Assembly (NCBI RefSeq): GCF_001625695.1
Contig: NZ_AUXY01000074.1
Span: forward strand, 62,001-126,000
Direction of reading: 5' to 3'
Source: Pseudoalteromonas luteoviolacea H33-S
GTDB lineage: Bacteria; Pseudomonadota; Gammaproteobacteria; Enterobacterales; Alteromonadaceae
Length of the DNA stretch: 64,000 nucleotides
Of the stretch, positions 1-10,886 are shown piece after piece. Within the stretch, counting starts at the first letter, position 1. Each line of letters starts with the position of its first letter. The notes beneath the pieces are model-generated. The model saw nothing but the letters and a program-made list of their open reading frames with translations, was not told the DNA's origin and ran no database searches. A program made the position numbers and the translations under genes.

Positions 1-28
1 GATTGAATTCAAGCTGACTAATTGCCAT
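1..28 (-). CDS. First codons of a gene cut by the left edge, possibly cheR
   Basis: An ATG at 28-26 on the minus strand opens a frame reading MAISQLEFN to the window edge. It lies just after the TAA of the preceding CheW gene (38-40), with an AAAGGTAAG stretch upstream that could serve as ribosome binding site. It would be the next gene of the chemosensory operon. CheR methyltransferases often start with a short helix of this type and commonly follow CheW in such operons, but nine residues cannot prove it. Identity is inference from position only. Confidence 0.4.
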
Positions 29-37
29 AGGCTAAGC

Positions 38-583
38 TTACCTTTGGCAATAGTCGATGAAAAACTGTTCTTGCTCATGCTTTAATGAGGTGTTTATCTC
101 GTTGACATTTAGTACTTTTTCAATATCAAGTAGGGTTGTGAGCTTGTTGTTGATTTTGGCCATTTTCCACTCAAAATGTCTTGGAATATTAGAGCCAAAA
201 GAGGGGGAAGACTCGAGCTTATTCAGGTCGATAAACTCAATAGACACTACGCTATTAACAAGCATGCCTAGCGTCATGGACTCTTCTAATGACTGGTCAA
301 AAAAGTCATACAACACGATGCAGCTGTATTTATCATAGGGCGTGGTCGACTTTAGACCTAATCGGCTTTGCAAATCGAGTACGGGTATGACGCTGCCTCG
401 CACGTTTATCACGCCACGTATCACATCTGAGCACATGGGCACCATGGTTGTTTCGACTAGTTCTATAACTTCTTTAACAGAATCAATGGGAATACCAAAG
501 TGATCATGTCCGACTTTGACAAATAAGTAACGGAGTTCACCTTTTTGCTGAATATGGGCAATCTCCTGCGTATGTTCACTCAT
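38..583 (-). CDS. cheW: CheW-type coupling protein (second CheW of the operon)
   Basis: A 181-residue CheW-domain protein that should bridge chemoreceptors and the CheA P5 domain in a cytoplasmic array. The CheW core is visible: a start like LRYLFVKVGHDHFGIPIDSVKEV, then VRGVINVRGSVIPVLDLQSRLGL and near the end ITTLLDIEKVL-like strands. The frame is open further upstream (to 652), but the ATG at 583 has a GTGAGGT ribosome binding site and overlaps the end of the upstream CheW gene by 8 bases (ATGAGTGA), typical of translational coupling. Two unequal CheW proteins in one operon suggest distinct positions in the array, which is inference. Confidence 0.9.
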   Translation of the reverse strand: MSEHTQEIAHIQQKGELRYLFVKVGHDHFGIPIDSVKEVIELVETTMVPMCSDVIRGVINVRGSVIPVLDLQSRLGLKSTTPYDKYSCIVLYDFFDQSLEESMTLGMLVNSVVSIEFIDLNKLESSPSFGSNIPRHFEWKMAKINNKLTTLLDIEKVLNVNEINTSLKHEQEQFFIDYCQR

Positions 584-1166
584 GGCTGACCTCACTTGCT
601 GTATCTTCTTCGGAGTTTTGTGGAGGAAGGGGACTTTCGTCTTCGTTATCAAAGTCTTCAGTGAGCTCAGCGTTATTTAAGTCTTCGATGAGCTTGATGT
701 CATCTAAAGTTAAAATTTTTGAGATATCTAAAATGGTCATCAGTTTATCAGGCAACTTTGCAAGGCCAAGGACAAAACGGCTTTGAAATTGCCCTCCAAT
801 ACTTGGCACGGCATCAATGTCAGCACTAGAGATATCCAATACTTTTGTCACCATATCGACCTTTAAGCCAATGGTAATTTCTTGGGCGTTAAATTGGCAT
901 TCGGCAATAATGATGCAAGTTCTGTTCGTGATATCCTGAGGTTGTTTTCCAAGGCGCAAAGAGAGGTCAAAAACGGGAATGACCTCTCCACGCAAGTTGA
1001 TAGCGCCTATGATAAACTCAGGTGCCATGGGAATGGGGTCGACTTCAACGTACTCCATGATTTCTTTTACCAAAGAAATATTGATGGAGTACGAAGCGTG
1101 GTTAAGTTCAAACGCCAGATACTTATCTTTGTCGACTAAACTATTTTGAGCTGTATGATCTGTCAT
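576..1166 (-). CDS. cheW: CheW-type coupling protein (first CheW of the operon)
   Basis: A 196-residue CheW-domain protein. The recognisable core runs from KYLAFELNHASYSINISLV through IIGAINLRGEVIPVFDLSLRLG to LMTILDISKIL. It differs from the other CheW by an acidic C-terminal tail of about 35 residues (rich in D and E) after the domain. The ATG at 1166 follows the stop of the chemoreceptor gene by 5 bases, with a GAGTAAA sequence upstream. Expected role: scaffold between CheA and receptors. The acidic tail has no role I can assign. Confidence 0.9.
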   Translation of the reverse strand: MTDHTAQNSLVDKDKYLAFELNHASYSINISLVKEIMEYVEVDPIPMAPEFIIGAINLRGEVIPVFDLSLRLGKQPQDITNRTCIIIAECQFNAQEITIGLKVDMVTKVLDISSADIDAVPSIGGQFQSRFVLGLAKLPDKLMTILDISKILTLDDIKLIEDLNNAELTEDFDNEDESPLPPQNSEEDTASEVSHE

Positions 1167-1171
1167 AACAT

Positions 1172-3154
1172 TTACTCATCAAAAGGGGTATAGCCTTCTT
1201 CTGGCATTGAGCCTGATGATTTTGATTCCTGTACAGAGCGTCTCAATTTCATCATTTGTCTGTCATTACTGAGTTTAAAGTAATTCACAGTGGAGCGAAT
1301 ATCACTGGTTTGATCTTGAACCATTTTAGCGGTTGAAGCCAACTCTTCAGAGGCAGACGCATTTTGCTGCGCAATTTCGTCCAACTGCGAAACGGTTCGA
1401 TTGATTTCAGCCACACTGGTGCTTTGCTCTGTGGAAGCTGCGGTAATTTCTTGAACTAAATCAGCCGTTTTACCAATGTTAGGCACCATTCTATCTAGCA
1501 TACCACCAGCGTGCTGTGCGATTTTCACACTGTTATCTGCAAGTGTACTTATGTCTTGTGCAGCTACTTGAGAACGCTCTGCAAGTTTTCTTACTTCATC
1601 AGCAACCACGGCAAATCCTTTACCATGCTCGCCGGCTCTTGCTGCTTCGATGGCTGCGTTTAATGCAAGCAAGTTGGTTTTGTAGGCAATGTCTTCAATA
1701 ATGCCGATTTTCTCAGCGATTTGGGTCATGGCTTTCACTGTATCTTTTACAGCACGACCACCGTCATTGGCTTCGCTGCTAGATTGCTTTGCAATGTCGT
1801 TCGTGACTTTTGAATTTTCAGTATTCATGGAGATAGAAGAACTCATTTGCTCCAATGACGCGGAGGTTTCTTCCACACTTGCGGCGAGTTGATTTGAAGT
1901 GGAGCTCAGCATACGCGAAGTTGTGCCTACTTCATTGGTGCTGTGTGCAATAGACTCCACTGACTCTTGAATATCCAATAGGATATTTTGCAGTCGCTCG
2001 ATAAACCCATTGAAACTTCGTGCTGTTTCTCCGATTTCATCATTGCCAAAATCCGGTATACGTCTGGTTAGGTCACCTTCACCAGAGCGAAGGTCTTCAG
2101 CGGCCTCGGCAAGGGCATTAATTGGGATCACAATACCGCGGATCAAAAAGGCAGCCGTCGCGGTAGCCAATACAATGGCAACGACGAGCAATGCCCACAC
2201 TAAAGAAATGCTTTCTCTCGCAGCGGTAACTAAGGCATTGAGAGACTCGTCACCCTCTTGAATTGCCTCGTTTGATATTTCCTCTAACAGGTCTTCAATT
2301 TTATTAAATACTTCGTGCTCTAATCTATCCACATCGCTCGACGCTTTAATTTTGTCACGAGGATCATACATGGCGAAGATTTCTTTACCCCCATTATATA
2401 ACTCCATGTACATGCGTTCTACTTCACTGAGTGCTTTGATTTCAGAGGGCTTTCTCTCAAGAGGCTTGAGGTCAGCTAAAAAACCAGTAAAGGTTCTAGC
2501 ATCTTTCTCAAAGGCGGCATCTGCACCTAGTGCACCACGCATGTATGCGTTCATGGAACTCATCATATCACCTTGCTCATCTATCAGCTCAAGGTAATAG
2601 CGTACACCGGGCAGGTCGTCATTCACTACCTCGTTAAAATCACCGCTGCTTCCCGCATCGGCAACTTCTTCCTCTTTTAATGTGTCAAGCAGTTGCTCAA
2701 GGGGGATTGCAAACTCTTTATTTAAGTAGTCATATTTATCGATGGCTTTAGCTTCTAAAAGCGGATCAAAACGGTCAAATATAAGCTCTTGATTTTCATT
2801 AGCATATCGGGATACTAACTCTTCCAATTGGCGTATCAGAGAGTTATTTACTGTGCCAAGCTGTTTGAGATCTTCTAAATAGCGGATAAATTCGTTGTAG
2901 TTTGACCTAAAGTCTTCACTCTCATCAGATTCGCCTGCGATATATTCGAGCACGTTACTATTCATGTCCCCTAACTCATCGAGCATGTTTAAGGCATAAA
3001 TCGTTTCGGGTATATCTACCTTACCAACGTCCACCGCAAACTCTTCAATTTCTCCGTTTTTAAGCTGTACGGACATTGCTATGACTAACAGCAACACCCC
3101 CATGGTAAACATCGCAAGAATGATCTTGTTGCGAATTGTAAAGTTCTTAAACAT
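1172..3154 (-). CDS. Methyl-accepting chemotaxis protein with duplicated helical (HBM-like) sensor
   Basis: A 660-residue transmembrane chemoreceptor. TM1 is about residues 11-28, TM2 about 316-338, followed by HAMP (about 339-392) and the long signalling coiled coil with the conserved tip containing [19 protein letters not shown]. The periplasmic part of about 285 residues is all helical and internally repeated: [16 protein letters not shown] (59-74) resembles [16 protein letters not shown] (192-207). That pattern fits the helical bimodular (HBM) sensor family, which binds small ligands such as organic acids. No C-terminal NWETF-like pentapeptide for CheR/CheB tethering is present. It sits inside the CheA operon, so it is probably the dedicated receptor of this pathway. 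Confidence 0.9.
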   Translation of the reverse strand: MFKNFTIRNKIILAMFTMGVLLLVIAMSVQLKNGEIEEFAVDVGKVDIPETIYALNMLDELGDMNSNVLEYIAGESDESEDFRSNYNEFIRYLEDLKQLGTVNNSLIRQLEELVSRYANENQELIFDRFDPLLEAKAIDKYDYLNKEFAIPLEQLLDTLKEEEVADAGSSGDFNEVVNDDLPGVRYYLELIDEQGDMMSSMNAYMRGALGADAAFEKDARTFTGFLADLKPLERKPSEIKALSEVERMYMELYNGGKEIFAMYDPRDKIKASSDVDRLEHEVFNKIEDLLEEISNEAIQEGDESLNALVTAARESISLVWALLVVAIVLATATAAFLIRGIVIPINALAEAAEDLRSGEGDLTRRIPDFGNDEIGETARSFNGFIERLQNILLDIQESVESIAHSTNEVGTTSRMLSSTSNQLAASVEETSASLEQMSSSISMNTENSKVTNDIAKQSSSEANDGGRAVKDTVKAMTQIAEKIGIIEDIAYKTNLLALNAAIEAARAGEHGKGFAVVADEVRKLAERSQVAAQDISTLADNSVKIAQHAGGMLDRMVPNIGKTADLVQEITAASTEQSTSVAEINRTVSQLDEIAQQNASASEELASTAKMVQDQTSDIRSTVNYFKLSNDRQMMKLRRSVQESKSSGSMPEEGYTPFDE

Positions 3155-3172
3155 GTTCGCTCTCCGAATTAC

Positions 3173-5287
3173 TTAATGCTTTTTCTCTAACGCCTCATAG
3201 ACAGAAATTGCTGATTTTATAAGTGCAGAAACATCCAAAATGATTGCCACGTTTCCGCTACCTAAAATTGTCGCACCGCTAATACATTTGAGTCCTTCGA
3301 ACAACCTTCCAAGTGGTTTTACTACTGTTTGAAATTCACCTTTGAGTGAGTCCACCACTAGACCCGCTCGTAACGTGCCAAATTGCACGATAACTAAAGA
3401 TTCTCTGGTATGGTCAATTTGCTCTTCAATACCAAATAAGGTTCTGAGGCGAATAAAGGGTAAAACCTCAGTTCTTAAATTGATATAACTCTTGTCTTGA
3501 ATATCTTGTTCAGACACCACTTCATGGAGTTCTAAGCACTCGACTACGGTATCTAAAGGGATCACGTAGTTTTCTTTGTGCACTTCAAACATGAAGCCAT
3601 CTATAATTGACAGGGTAAGTGGAAGCCTGATTAAAATTGTTGAACCTTGTCCTGGGTTGCTTTCAACTTCTACACTACCTCTTAAGCTGTCGATGTTTCT
3701 TTTAACGACATCCATACCGACACCACGACCTGAAATATTGGTGATGGACTCGGCAGTTGAAAAGCCTGGCTCAAAAATCAGTAAATTAATGTCTTTTTCT
3801 TGCAGAGTTTGATTTGCACTGACCAAGCCTCGATCGATTGCACGTTTGAGAATTCTTTCTTGGTCAAGCCCTTTGCCATCATCACTGACTTCAATCACGA
3901 TTGAGCCAGAATCATGGTACGCCTTGAGTGTGAGTTGACCTTGCTCTGATTTACCGTTTGCTCTTCTTGTTTCAGGGTCTTCTATGCCATGATCTATGGC
4001 ATTCCTGACGATATGCATGAGGGGGTCGCTGACTTTTTCTACAAAGGTTTTATCAAGCTCGGTTTCAGCGCCGACAATAGTGAGATCGACTTGTTTGCCG
4101 AGTTCATCTGCAATATCTCGTACTACGCGCTTAAACTTATTAAATGTTTCTCCAATTTGTACCATTCTGAGTTTTAAGGAGCTATCTCGAATGTTCTCAA
4201 CAAGTCGTTCTAATAGTGCCATCGCTTCGATTAAGGTCTCATTACCTGTTTCATGGGCGAGTAAGTTTGTTCTCGCGCCGGTAATAACCATCTCACCTAC
4301 TTGGTCGATTAATCTATCCAGTTTGAGCGCCTCAACACGCAAGGTTTTACTTTTATGGATCTTTGAGGTGTTTGCTGGCGTCGGTGCGCCTGCTGCGGTT
4401 TCGACGAGCTCTGAGCTCTCTGGCTGTTCTTTTTTACTCAAAAGTTGAATGATATCTGAAAAAGCCGGATCTGCGTCTTTGAGTGCATGGGTTACAAAAT
4501 CAATATCTTGATATTTTTGAATGCTTGATTTGACGATTTCTGCATCGCCATGAGGGGGTAAAATTGCGATATAAGCTTCACTTTGGATAAACTCAAACAC
4601 ATCTTTTATGTCATCTTCAGATTTGTCTGATTCAAACGACAAAATAAACGACAAATAATTGGACTCAGGATCAAATTGTTGTGGCCCAAACATCGCATCA
4701 AACCAGGTGCTCACCTTGAGCTCATTCGTCTCTGAATCTAGGTAATGAATAAAGGAGTAGGGATCTAGGCCATTTCTCAGTACATTTTCATTTGGTACAA
4801 AAAACAGCACCCAGCGTTCGTTATCTAATTTGTTGCCTGAAGTGATCTGAGTTGAACTGATGTTTTCTGGTTCATCATTTTGCTCTTTTATATATTTGGC
4901 AAAGCTCGCAACCAAGTAATTCACTTTGTTTAACAAGTCAGCGTCAGGCTCGGTTTCCGAAGCGGCCAGTGTGATGAGGGTTTCAGTCGCATCTCGGGCT
5001 TCTAAATATAAAGAAATAAGCTCTTTATCAAGCTGTAATTCTCCATTTCTCGCATTCTCAAGCAGCGTTTCTGCAATGTGTGTTAAGGTGACAACATGCT
5101 CAAAATCGAATATGCCAGCACTGCCTTTGATTGTGTGAATTGCCCTAAATAGAGCATTGATAATCTCGCTAGCATGCTCTTGTGAGTTTTCAGATTCTAA
5201 ATCTAGCAGCCCGTTTTCCATTTCTTGTAACAGCTCTTTAGACTCTGTAACAAAAGTGGCAATGGCAGACGACAAATCAATAGACAT
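3173..5287 (-). CDS. cheA: Chemotaxis-type histidine kinase CheA
   Basis: A 704-residue CheA. The N-terminal Hpt domain carries the phosphorylatable His51 in RAIHTIKGSAG. A region of about 150 residues (145-300) follows where a CheY-binding P2 domain would be, but it does not look like the E. coli P2. Then come the dimerisation helices, the HATPase domain with the N-box DPLMHIVRNAIDHGIE, the DDGKGLD and GRGVGMDVV boxes, and a C-terminal CheW-like P5 domain. It should phosphorylate the CheY-like regulator encoded two genes upstream. Genes on either side are 9-18 bases apart, so it is mid-operon. Whether the pathway controls motility or another output is not visible. Confidence 0.95.
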   Translation of the reverse strand: MSIDLSSAIATFVTESKELLQEMENGLLDLESENSQEHASEIINALFRAIHTIKGSAGIFDFEHVVTLTHIAETLLENARNGELQLDKELISLYLEARDATETLITLAASETEPDADLLNKVNYLVASFAKYIKEQNDEPENISSTQITSGNKLDNERWVLFFVPNENVLRNGLDPYSFIHYLDSETNELKVSTWFDAMFGPQQFDPESNYLSFILSFESDKSEDDIKDVFEFIQSEAYIAILPPHGDAEIVKSSIQKYQDIDFVTHALKDADPAFSDIIQLLSKKEQPESSELVETAAGAPTPANTSKIHKSKTLRVEALKLDRLIDQVGEMVITGARTNLLAHETGNETLIEAMALLERLVENIRDSSLKLRMVQIGETFNKFKRVVRDIADELGKQVDLTIVGAETELDKTFVEKVSDPLMHIVRNAIDHGIEDPETRRANGKSEQGQLTLKAYHDSGSIVIEVSDDGKGLDQERILKRAIDRGLVSANQTLQEKDINLLIFEPGFSTAESITNISGRGVGMDVVKRNIDSLRGSVEVESNPGQGSTILIRLPLTLSIIDGFMFEVHKENYVIPLDTVVECLELHEVVSEQDIQDKSYINLRTEVLPFIRLRTLFGIEEQIDHTRESLVIVQFGTLRAGLVVDSLKGEFQTVVKPLGRLFEGLKCISGATILGSGNVAIILDVSALIKSAISVYEALEKKH

Positions 5288-5296
5288 GACTACCCC

Positions 5297-5572
5297 TTAG
5301 TCATTTTGGGACGCGGACATACCTACACCCAATTTTTCACAACGCTTTTCAATGAGTTCGTTTGTAGAGATAGTATCGATTTTCAGGCCAATTTTTTGGC
5401 TATGGTAGACAACCCAAATGATGAGCTGTAAACCTGCTGAATCGACTTCTGTGGTCTCACTAAAGTCAAAAGACACACATTCTTTATCTGTAATATAAGA
5501 CTTTACTTCATTAAAGGTTTCCTGAACTTCGTAAATGGTTAGTTCAGCAGGAAATTTAAAACATTCAGTCAT
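5297..5572 (-). CDS. STAS-domain protein (anti-anti-sigma/MlaB type)
   Basis: A 91-residue single STAS domain. The central motif VSFDFSETTEVDSAGLQLIIWV matches the STAS phospho-acceptor loop, with Ser in DSAGLQ at the position phosphorylated in SpoIIAA-like proteins. It lies between the CheY-like regulator and cheA with gaps of about 9 bases, so it belongs to the chemosensory operon. In other bacteria STAS proteins in chemosensory operons act as part of the signalling output or scaffold. Its exact partner here cannot be read from the sequence. Confidence 0.85.
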   Translation of the reverse strand: MTECFKFPAELTIYEVQETFNEVKSYITDKECVSFDFSETTEVDSAGLQLIIWVVYHSQKIGLKIDTISTNELIEKRCEKLGVGMSASQND

Positions 5573-5581
5573 ATTAAATCT

Positions 5582-5950
5582 CTACATCATTAATAATTTA
5601 GATACTGCTTGCAGCATTTGTGCTGGTTTAAATGGCTTGACCATCCAGGCTTTGGCGCCTGCTTTTTTACCTTCTTCCATCATGCTTTGTTGATTTTCTG
5701 TAGTGAGCATAATGACGGGTGTGAACTTGTATTGAGGCAATTGCTTAGCTTGTTTTACAAACTCGATGCCATTCATATTTGGCATGTTGACATCGCTAAT
5801 TATCAAATGGATTTTATTGCCATTGAGTTTAGTTAAAGCATCTTTACCATCTCTGGCTTCTACTACATTAAATCCGGCGCCTGTTAAGGCAATATTGACG
5901 ACTTGTCTGAGTGAGTCTGAATCGTCTACAACTAAAATGGTTTTACTCAT
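5582..5950 (-). CDS. cheY: CheY-like single-domain response regulator
   Basis: A 122-residue receiver domain with no output domain. The acidic pocket is VVDDSD near residues 8-12, the phospho-acceptor is Asp53 in ISDVNMP, the conserved Thr is in MLTTEN, and the Lys is in VKPFKP. It is the expected substrate of the CheA encoded two genes downstream. Single receivers of this kind either bind a motor or act as phosphate sinks; the sequence does not decide. The MCP-like gene upstream with a CheZ-like motif could be its phosphatase. Confidence 0.93.
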   Translation of the reverse strand: MSKTILVVDDSDSLRQVVNIALTGAGFNVVEARDGKDALTKLNGNKIHLIISDVNMPNMNGIEFVKQAKQLPQYKFTPVIMLTTENQQSMMEEGKKAGAKAWMVKPFKPAQMLQAVSKLLMM

Positions 5951-5957
5951 AATGGCC

Positions 5958-7094
5958 TCATAAAAAAGTTAAATCATCAACAGTATCGTCATCACCATCT
6001 TTGGACAAAATACTGCGTTGTTCATTGGTAGCAGCGGTTTTCTTCAATTCATTGCTGATCCTTTGGTGATTAAATTTTGCGGTTTGGCATTCTCTTCGAT
6101 TAAGAATAAATTGATCAATTTCTTCGGTCATAATGTTTAAAGCGATGGTCACACTGTCTTGTATTTGGTCGACTCTGTCTTGGAATTGTAAATCGACGAG
6201 TATGTGTGAAATTTTTTCTCTGATCTCGATATTGGAAGCATGCAGCTCAGACGCTTGAGACTCAACGTGTTGAGACAGTGCTAACCATTCGTCGACAACC
6301 TCATTAATTTCATTTCGATATTTTTCAGTCAAAGCTTGTTTGTTCTCTAATTCACTGTTCATCATATCCATCGAAGCGCGCATTGCATTGGCTATACTTT
6401 CAATTAATTGGCCAATTCTCACACCGGTTTCACCGCTGGAACTTGCTAATGATCTGACCTCATCAGCAACCACCGCGAAGCCTCGACCATTATCACCCGC
6501 GCGCGCTGCTTCTATTGATGCATTGAGCGCGAGTAAATTGGTTTGCTCTGCAATTTTTGAGACATCTACCGACATGGTCTGCAATTCATTGCTTTTATCG
6601 ACAAGATCTTTAATTGTGGTTGTCATTTGCGCTTGTGAGTCATTGCTCTGCTCTATATAAGCTAAAACATCGTTCAGCTTTTCTCGGCTGGATTCTGAGA
6701 CGTCTTGAAGGCTTGTGGTACTGTCATTTGAGGTACTTTCTAGAGTTTGGGATATATTGCCAACCAACTGTGAAAATTCTCCCGACATATGCACAACAGA
6801 TTGTTTTGTCTGCTCTCTAGCACTTGAAACCTGAGCAATTAATTGAGGGATGATGACGCTACTGAGTTGTTCTAAACAGGCAAGGTCTTCTTTGTGTTCT
6901 TGTATTAACTCGTCTTTAGGATGTTCAGTTAACGGTTGCTTTTTTTCTTGTTGTTCATCTTTGATAATTTTCTGCATAACCAAAGCTAGTGCAGAAAGGC
7001 CACATAAAATGAGCGATATCACTAGTGAGTCTATAAAAAACACGCCAATGGCCAAAATGACAATGGGTGTGCAGTACACAACAAACAAAAGCAT
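5958..7094 (-). CDS. MCP signalling-domain protein with a CheZ-like motif
   Basis: A 378-residue protein with two closely spaced N-terminal membrane segments (about residues 2-22 and 25-41), no periplasmic sensor and no clear HAMP. A short MCP signalling hairpin is present, with [16 protein letters not shown] at its tip. After the returning helix comes [11 protein letters not shown] (about residues 301-311): the Q-D-x-x-x-Q pattern matches the catalytic Asp/Gln motif of CheZ phosphatases (FQDLTGQ in E. coli). The tail ends [11 protein letters not shown], loosely like the C-terminal CheY-binding peptide of CheZ. I chose the ATG at 7094 over an in-frame TTG at 7103, which is too close to the AAAGA sequence. 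It is the first gene of the operon. Confidence 0.85.
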   Translation of the reverse strand: MLLFVVYCTPIVILAIGVFFIDSLVISLILCGLSALALVMQKIIKDEQQEKKQPLTEHPKDELIQEHKEDLACLEQLSSVIIPQLIAQVSSAREQTKQSVVHMSGEFSQLVGNISQTLESTSNDSTTSLQDVSESSREKLNDVLAYIEQSNDSQAQMTTTIKDLVDKSNELQTMSVDVSKIAEQTNLLALNASIEAARAGDNGRGFAVVADEVRSLASSSGETGVRIGQLIESIANAMRASMDMMNSELENKQALTEKYRNEINEVVDEWLALSQHVESQASELHASNIEIREKISHILVDLQFQDRVDQIQDSVTIALNIMTEEIDQFILNRRECQTAKFNHQRISNELKKTAATNEQRSILSKDGDDDTVDDLTFL

Positions 7095-7263
7095 GCTAGT
7101 CAATCTTTGGTTGAGTTATTTTTTAGCCTAGTAAAGTATGATTATTGTGCAAATATTAATTTAATTGAGACCTTTACCGTTTCTTGGTTGCAACAGGTTA
7201 ATGAAATTAATACAGTGGGAAAATTACAGAAAGAATAAAACAATGAAGTGAGTAGGTTTAACT

Positions 7264-7677
7264 ATGTCAAATTCAAAACCGCAGCAGTCAATTCAAGATT
7301 GGCAACGACAACAATTGCAAGCAGCCCAACGTCACCTTGCAGAAAAAGGCATAATAACAAATAAAGTAATCGAAAAAGAATGCCGTATATTGCCACCTGC
7401 ACTTGCAGTTTGGCGGTTAGAAGACCAAAAAGGAAAAGGTTATTGGGCTATTTCGGGACAAGTTCCTACCGATGCAATAGAAGTGAAAGTGGCAAAGAGT
7501 GCCAGAGATGCGCTCAGACACTTATCTTTCCAATGGCAAATCAAGGCTGACGGCATCATTTCATCAGGCATAAAAGACAAAACTCAGCTTGATTTTGCGA
7601 ACCTGCTTATCAATAAGGCGCATGATATCTATGCAATTTACGACAATGATAAATTATGGGCTAATGTAGCATCGTAA
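7264..7677 (+). CDS. Small conserved protein of unknown function (DUF4826-like)
   Basis: A 137-residue soluble protein with no signal peptide or membrane segment. It reads IQDWQRQQLQAAQRHLAEKG, then RILPPALAVWRLEDQ and a central GYWAISGQVPTDAI, which I associate with the gammaproteobacterial DUF4826 family; this is memory, not a search. It is transcribed divergently from the chemosensory operon. Its last 17 bases overlap the end of the convergent GNAT gene. An AGTAGG sequence precedes the ATG. No function can be assigned. Confidence 0.8.
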   Translation: MSNSKPQQSIQDWQRQQLQAAQRHLAEKGIITNKVIEKECRILPPALAVWRLEDQKGKGYWAISGQVPTDAIEVKVAKSARDALRHLSFQWQIKADGIISSGIKDKTQLDFANLLINKAHDIYAIYDNDKLWANVAS

Positions 7678-8119
7678 ATGGCTCTGAGTTTATCATCGAA
7701 GCAGGGCATTTAAGGCGTTGTCTTGGAATACCTGCTTCCATAAATACGCCACCTTGCTTGCTAAACCCGGATTTTATAAATGTAGGCACTTCATCCAAAA
7801 TACACTGGACAAAAACTTCTTCGAGGCCTTTCTGGCGGGCAAGATCTGCCAAATAACCGATTAATGATTGATAGGCTTGTCTGTTTCTATGGTCTTTGAA
7901 TATTGCAATACGACTAATTAAGCCATCACTACACAACCTACCAGTACCAACAGCTTGGTCGTTTTCATCACGTATTAATACATGATCAGCTGTTTTGTCA
8001 TGTTGATCGAACTCTACTTGTTTTGGTAAGTGCAATTCACAAACGAACACTCTTTCACGAATTTGGCGCAGCTGTCCCTGAGTTTGTTTCCAACTCACTT
8101 TGTCGACGTGATAAATCAT
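7661..8119 (-). CDS. GNAT-family acetyltransferase (ElaA/YjcF-like)
   Basis: A 152-residue GNAT-fold protein. It has the early IRERVFVCELHLPKQVEFD element, in which ElaA/YjcF-type proteins differ from other GNATs, and then VGTGRLCSDGLISRIAIFKDHRNRQAYQSLI for beta4 and the acetyl-CoA loop. The canonical R/Q-x-x-G-x-G/A loop is poorly kept (RNRQAYQSL), so acetyl-CoA use is likely but not proved by motif. The frame is open to 8176, but the ATG at 8119 has an AGAGGTAATC ribosome binding site. Substrate is unknown. Confidence 0.85.
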   Translation of the reverse strand: MIYHVDKVSWKQTQGQLRQIRERVFVCELHLPKQVEFDQHDKTADHVLIRDENDQAVGTGRLCSDGLISRIAIFKDHRNRQAYQSLIGYLADLARQKGLEEVFVQCILDEVPTFIKSGFSKQGGVFMEAGIPRQRLKCPASMINSEPFTMLH

Positions 8120-8248
8120 GATTACCTCTTTGCGAAAAATCATAGAACACGTCCTGACGAATAAGGGAAAAATCAACCCCTATTATTATTGTCGGTGCCA
8201 TGAAAATGACACCGTGTATTTGTTCGGTTGGCCCTGTCAGTCAGGCAT

Positions 8249-9403
8249 TTAAGACCAAGCTTCTATGTAAAAAAGCCCGTCGTTTATAAGCGTAGTTAAC
8301 GTTTCTTTAAATTCCAAGCTGATCAATGCTGGTTTTACCTGTTCAAAGGAAAAACTTGTATTATCTGTTAACAACTTTACCTGTTCTAGGGTGTTGCTAG
8401 GAAGAGAGTAATTTTCCCCATTAACACTGAGCAAAACATCTGTATCTGTGATTTGATAAATGGCCCTTACGCCACCTGAGCGAATAACGACATCATGAGG
8501 CTCAACTTCATCCTCTAAAAACTCTGCTACTAGCGCATCGTCTAGTGGGGCTAAGTCCATATCATGCTTTGGTTGACTTAAATAAGTGCCTAACCAATGA
8601 TTATATAGCGAGTCGTTTTCAATTAATCCAGTTAACATAGCTTGGATTTTGAGTTTGTCATCGGAACTAATTTCACCAATGGACGCTCTCATGTTGAGAT
8701 CGGCATCACTATAGCGATGTTTTCCAGCTTCTTCATCAATGACATGGTCAGCAAAACTACTGATCAGGTCTTTTTGGTCAGGCGCTCTAAACCCGACGGA
8801 GTAGTTGAGTGCATTTTCAACGGCGTAACCTTCATGTGGGCAACCTGGTGGAATGTAGAGAATATCGCCCGGCTCAAGAATTTCATCAATTATGGCGTCA
8901 AATTGTTCAACTTGCAGAAGTGCTTTGTCTTTGGTGAACTGCTTTAAACTTGCATCAGGCATACCAACACGCCAGTGCCTTTTACCTTCACCTTGAATAA
9001 TGAACACGTCATATTGATCTAAATGTGGACCAACTCCCCCTTTGGGTGTTGAATAACTAATCATTAAATCATCAATGCGCCAGTTTGGAATGAAACGAAA
9101 TGGTTCAAGCAATTGGGCTGCTGGTGGATGCCAATGATCCACAGCCTGAACGAGTAGGGTACTATTGGTTTCGGTTAATTTATCAAAATTTTCAAATGGC
9201 CCATGGTGTGCCAACCAATTTTCGTCATGATTTGTGACTAATCTAGACTCTATGCTGTCTTCCATTGCTAAGCCTGCAAGCTCCTCTGCTGATAAAGGAT
9301 CTTGAAAGTTTTTAAAACCTCCCTTGATGAGTAGAGGCTTCTTTTGCCAATATTCTTTTAAAAAGGTTTCAGGGCTCATATCGTTAATAGACAGCTGGTA
9401 CAT
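8249..9403 (-). CDS. roxA: Ribosomal protein uL16 arginine hydroxylase (RoxA/YcfD, JmjC-type cupin)
   Basis: A 384-residue 2-oxoglutarate/Fe(II) oxygenase of the YcfD/RoxA group, which hydroxylates an arginine of ribosomal protein L16. The iron triad is visible as His127 and Asp129 in GPHLDQYDVF and His190 in PPGCPHEGY. The N-terminal QKKPLLIKGGF and the C-terminal winged-helix-like region fit a full-length family member (E. coli YcfD is 373 residues). A GGAG sequence sits 6 bases before the ATG at 9403. It follows purB on the same strand, separated by the purB terminator, so it may have its own promoter. Confidence 0.92.
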   Translation of the reverse strand: MYQLSINDMSPETFLKEYWQKKPLLIKGGFKNFQDPLSAEELAGLAMEDSIESRLVTNHDENWLAHHGPFENFDKLTETNSTLLVQAVDHWHPPAAQLLEPFRFIPNWRIDDLMISYSTPKGGVGPHLDQYDVFIIQGEGKRHWRVGMPDASLKQFTKDKALLQVEQFDAIIDEILEPGDILYIPPGCPHEGYAVENALNYSVGFRAPDQKDLISSFADHVIDEEAGKHRYSDADLNMRASIGEISSDDKLKIQAMLTGLIENDSLYNHWLGTYLSQPKHDMDLAPLDDALVAEFLEDEVEPHDVVIRSGGVRAIYQITDTDVLLSVNGENYSLPSNTLEQVKLLTDNTSFSFEQVKPALISLEFKETLTTLINDGLFYIEAWS

Positions 9404-9419
9404 ATTTTCTCCATAAAAA

Positions 9420-9457
9420 AAGCGAAAGTAACAAGCTATATGCTTATCCTTTCGCTT
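9420..9457 (-). terminator. Probable purB terminator
   Basis: The arms AAGCGAAAG (9420-9428) and CTTTCGCTT (9449-9457) form a 9-bp stem. On the minus strand the stem is followed by a run of T, as in a Rho-independent terminator. It lies 20 bases after the purB stop. The loop of 20 bases contains a smaller AAGCATATAGCTT hairpin. Confidence 0.75.
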
Positions 9458-9478
9458 AATAAAATCTAATAATTTAGA

Positions 9479-10861
<1,383 letters not shown>

Positions 10862-10886
10862 CTAATTGGTTTTTTGAACGATATTT

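Noticed and set aside
3996-4448. 150-codon open frame opposite cheA
   Set aside because: It lies antisense within cheA, has no ribosome binding site and no family features; it is a shadow of the coding strand.
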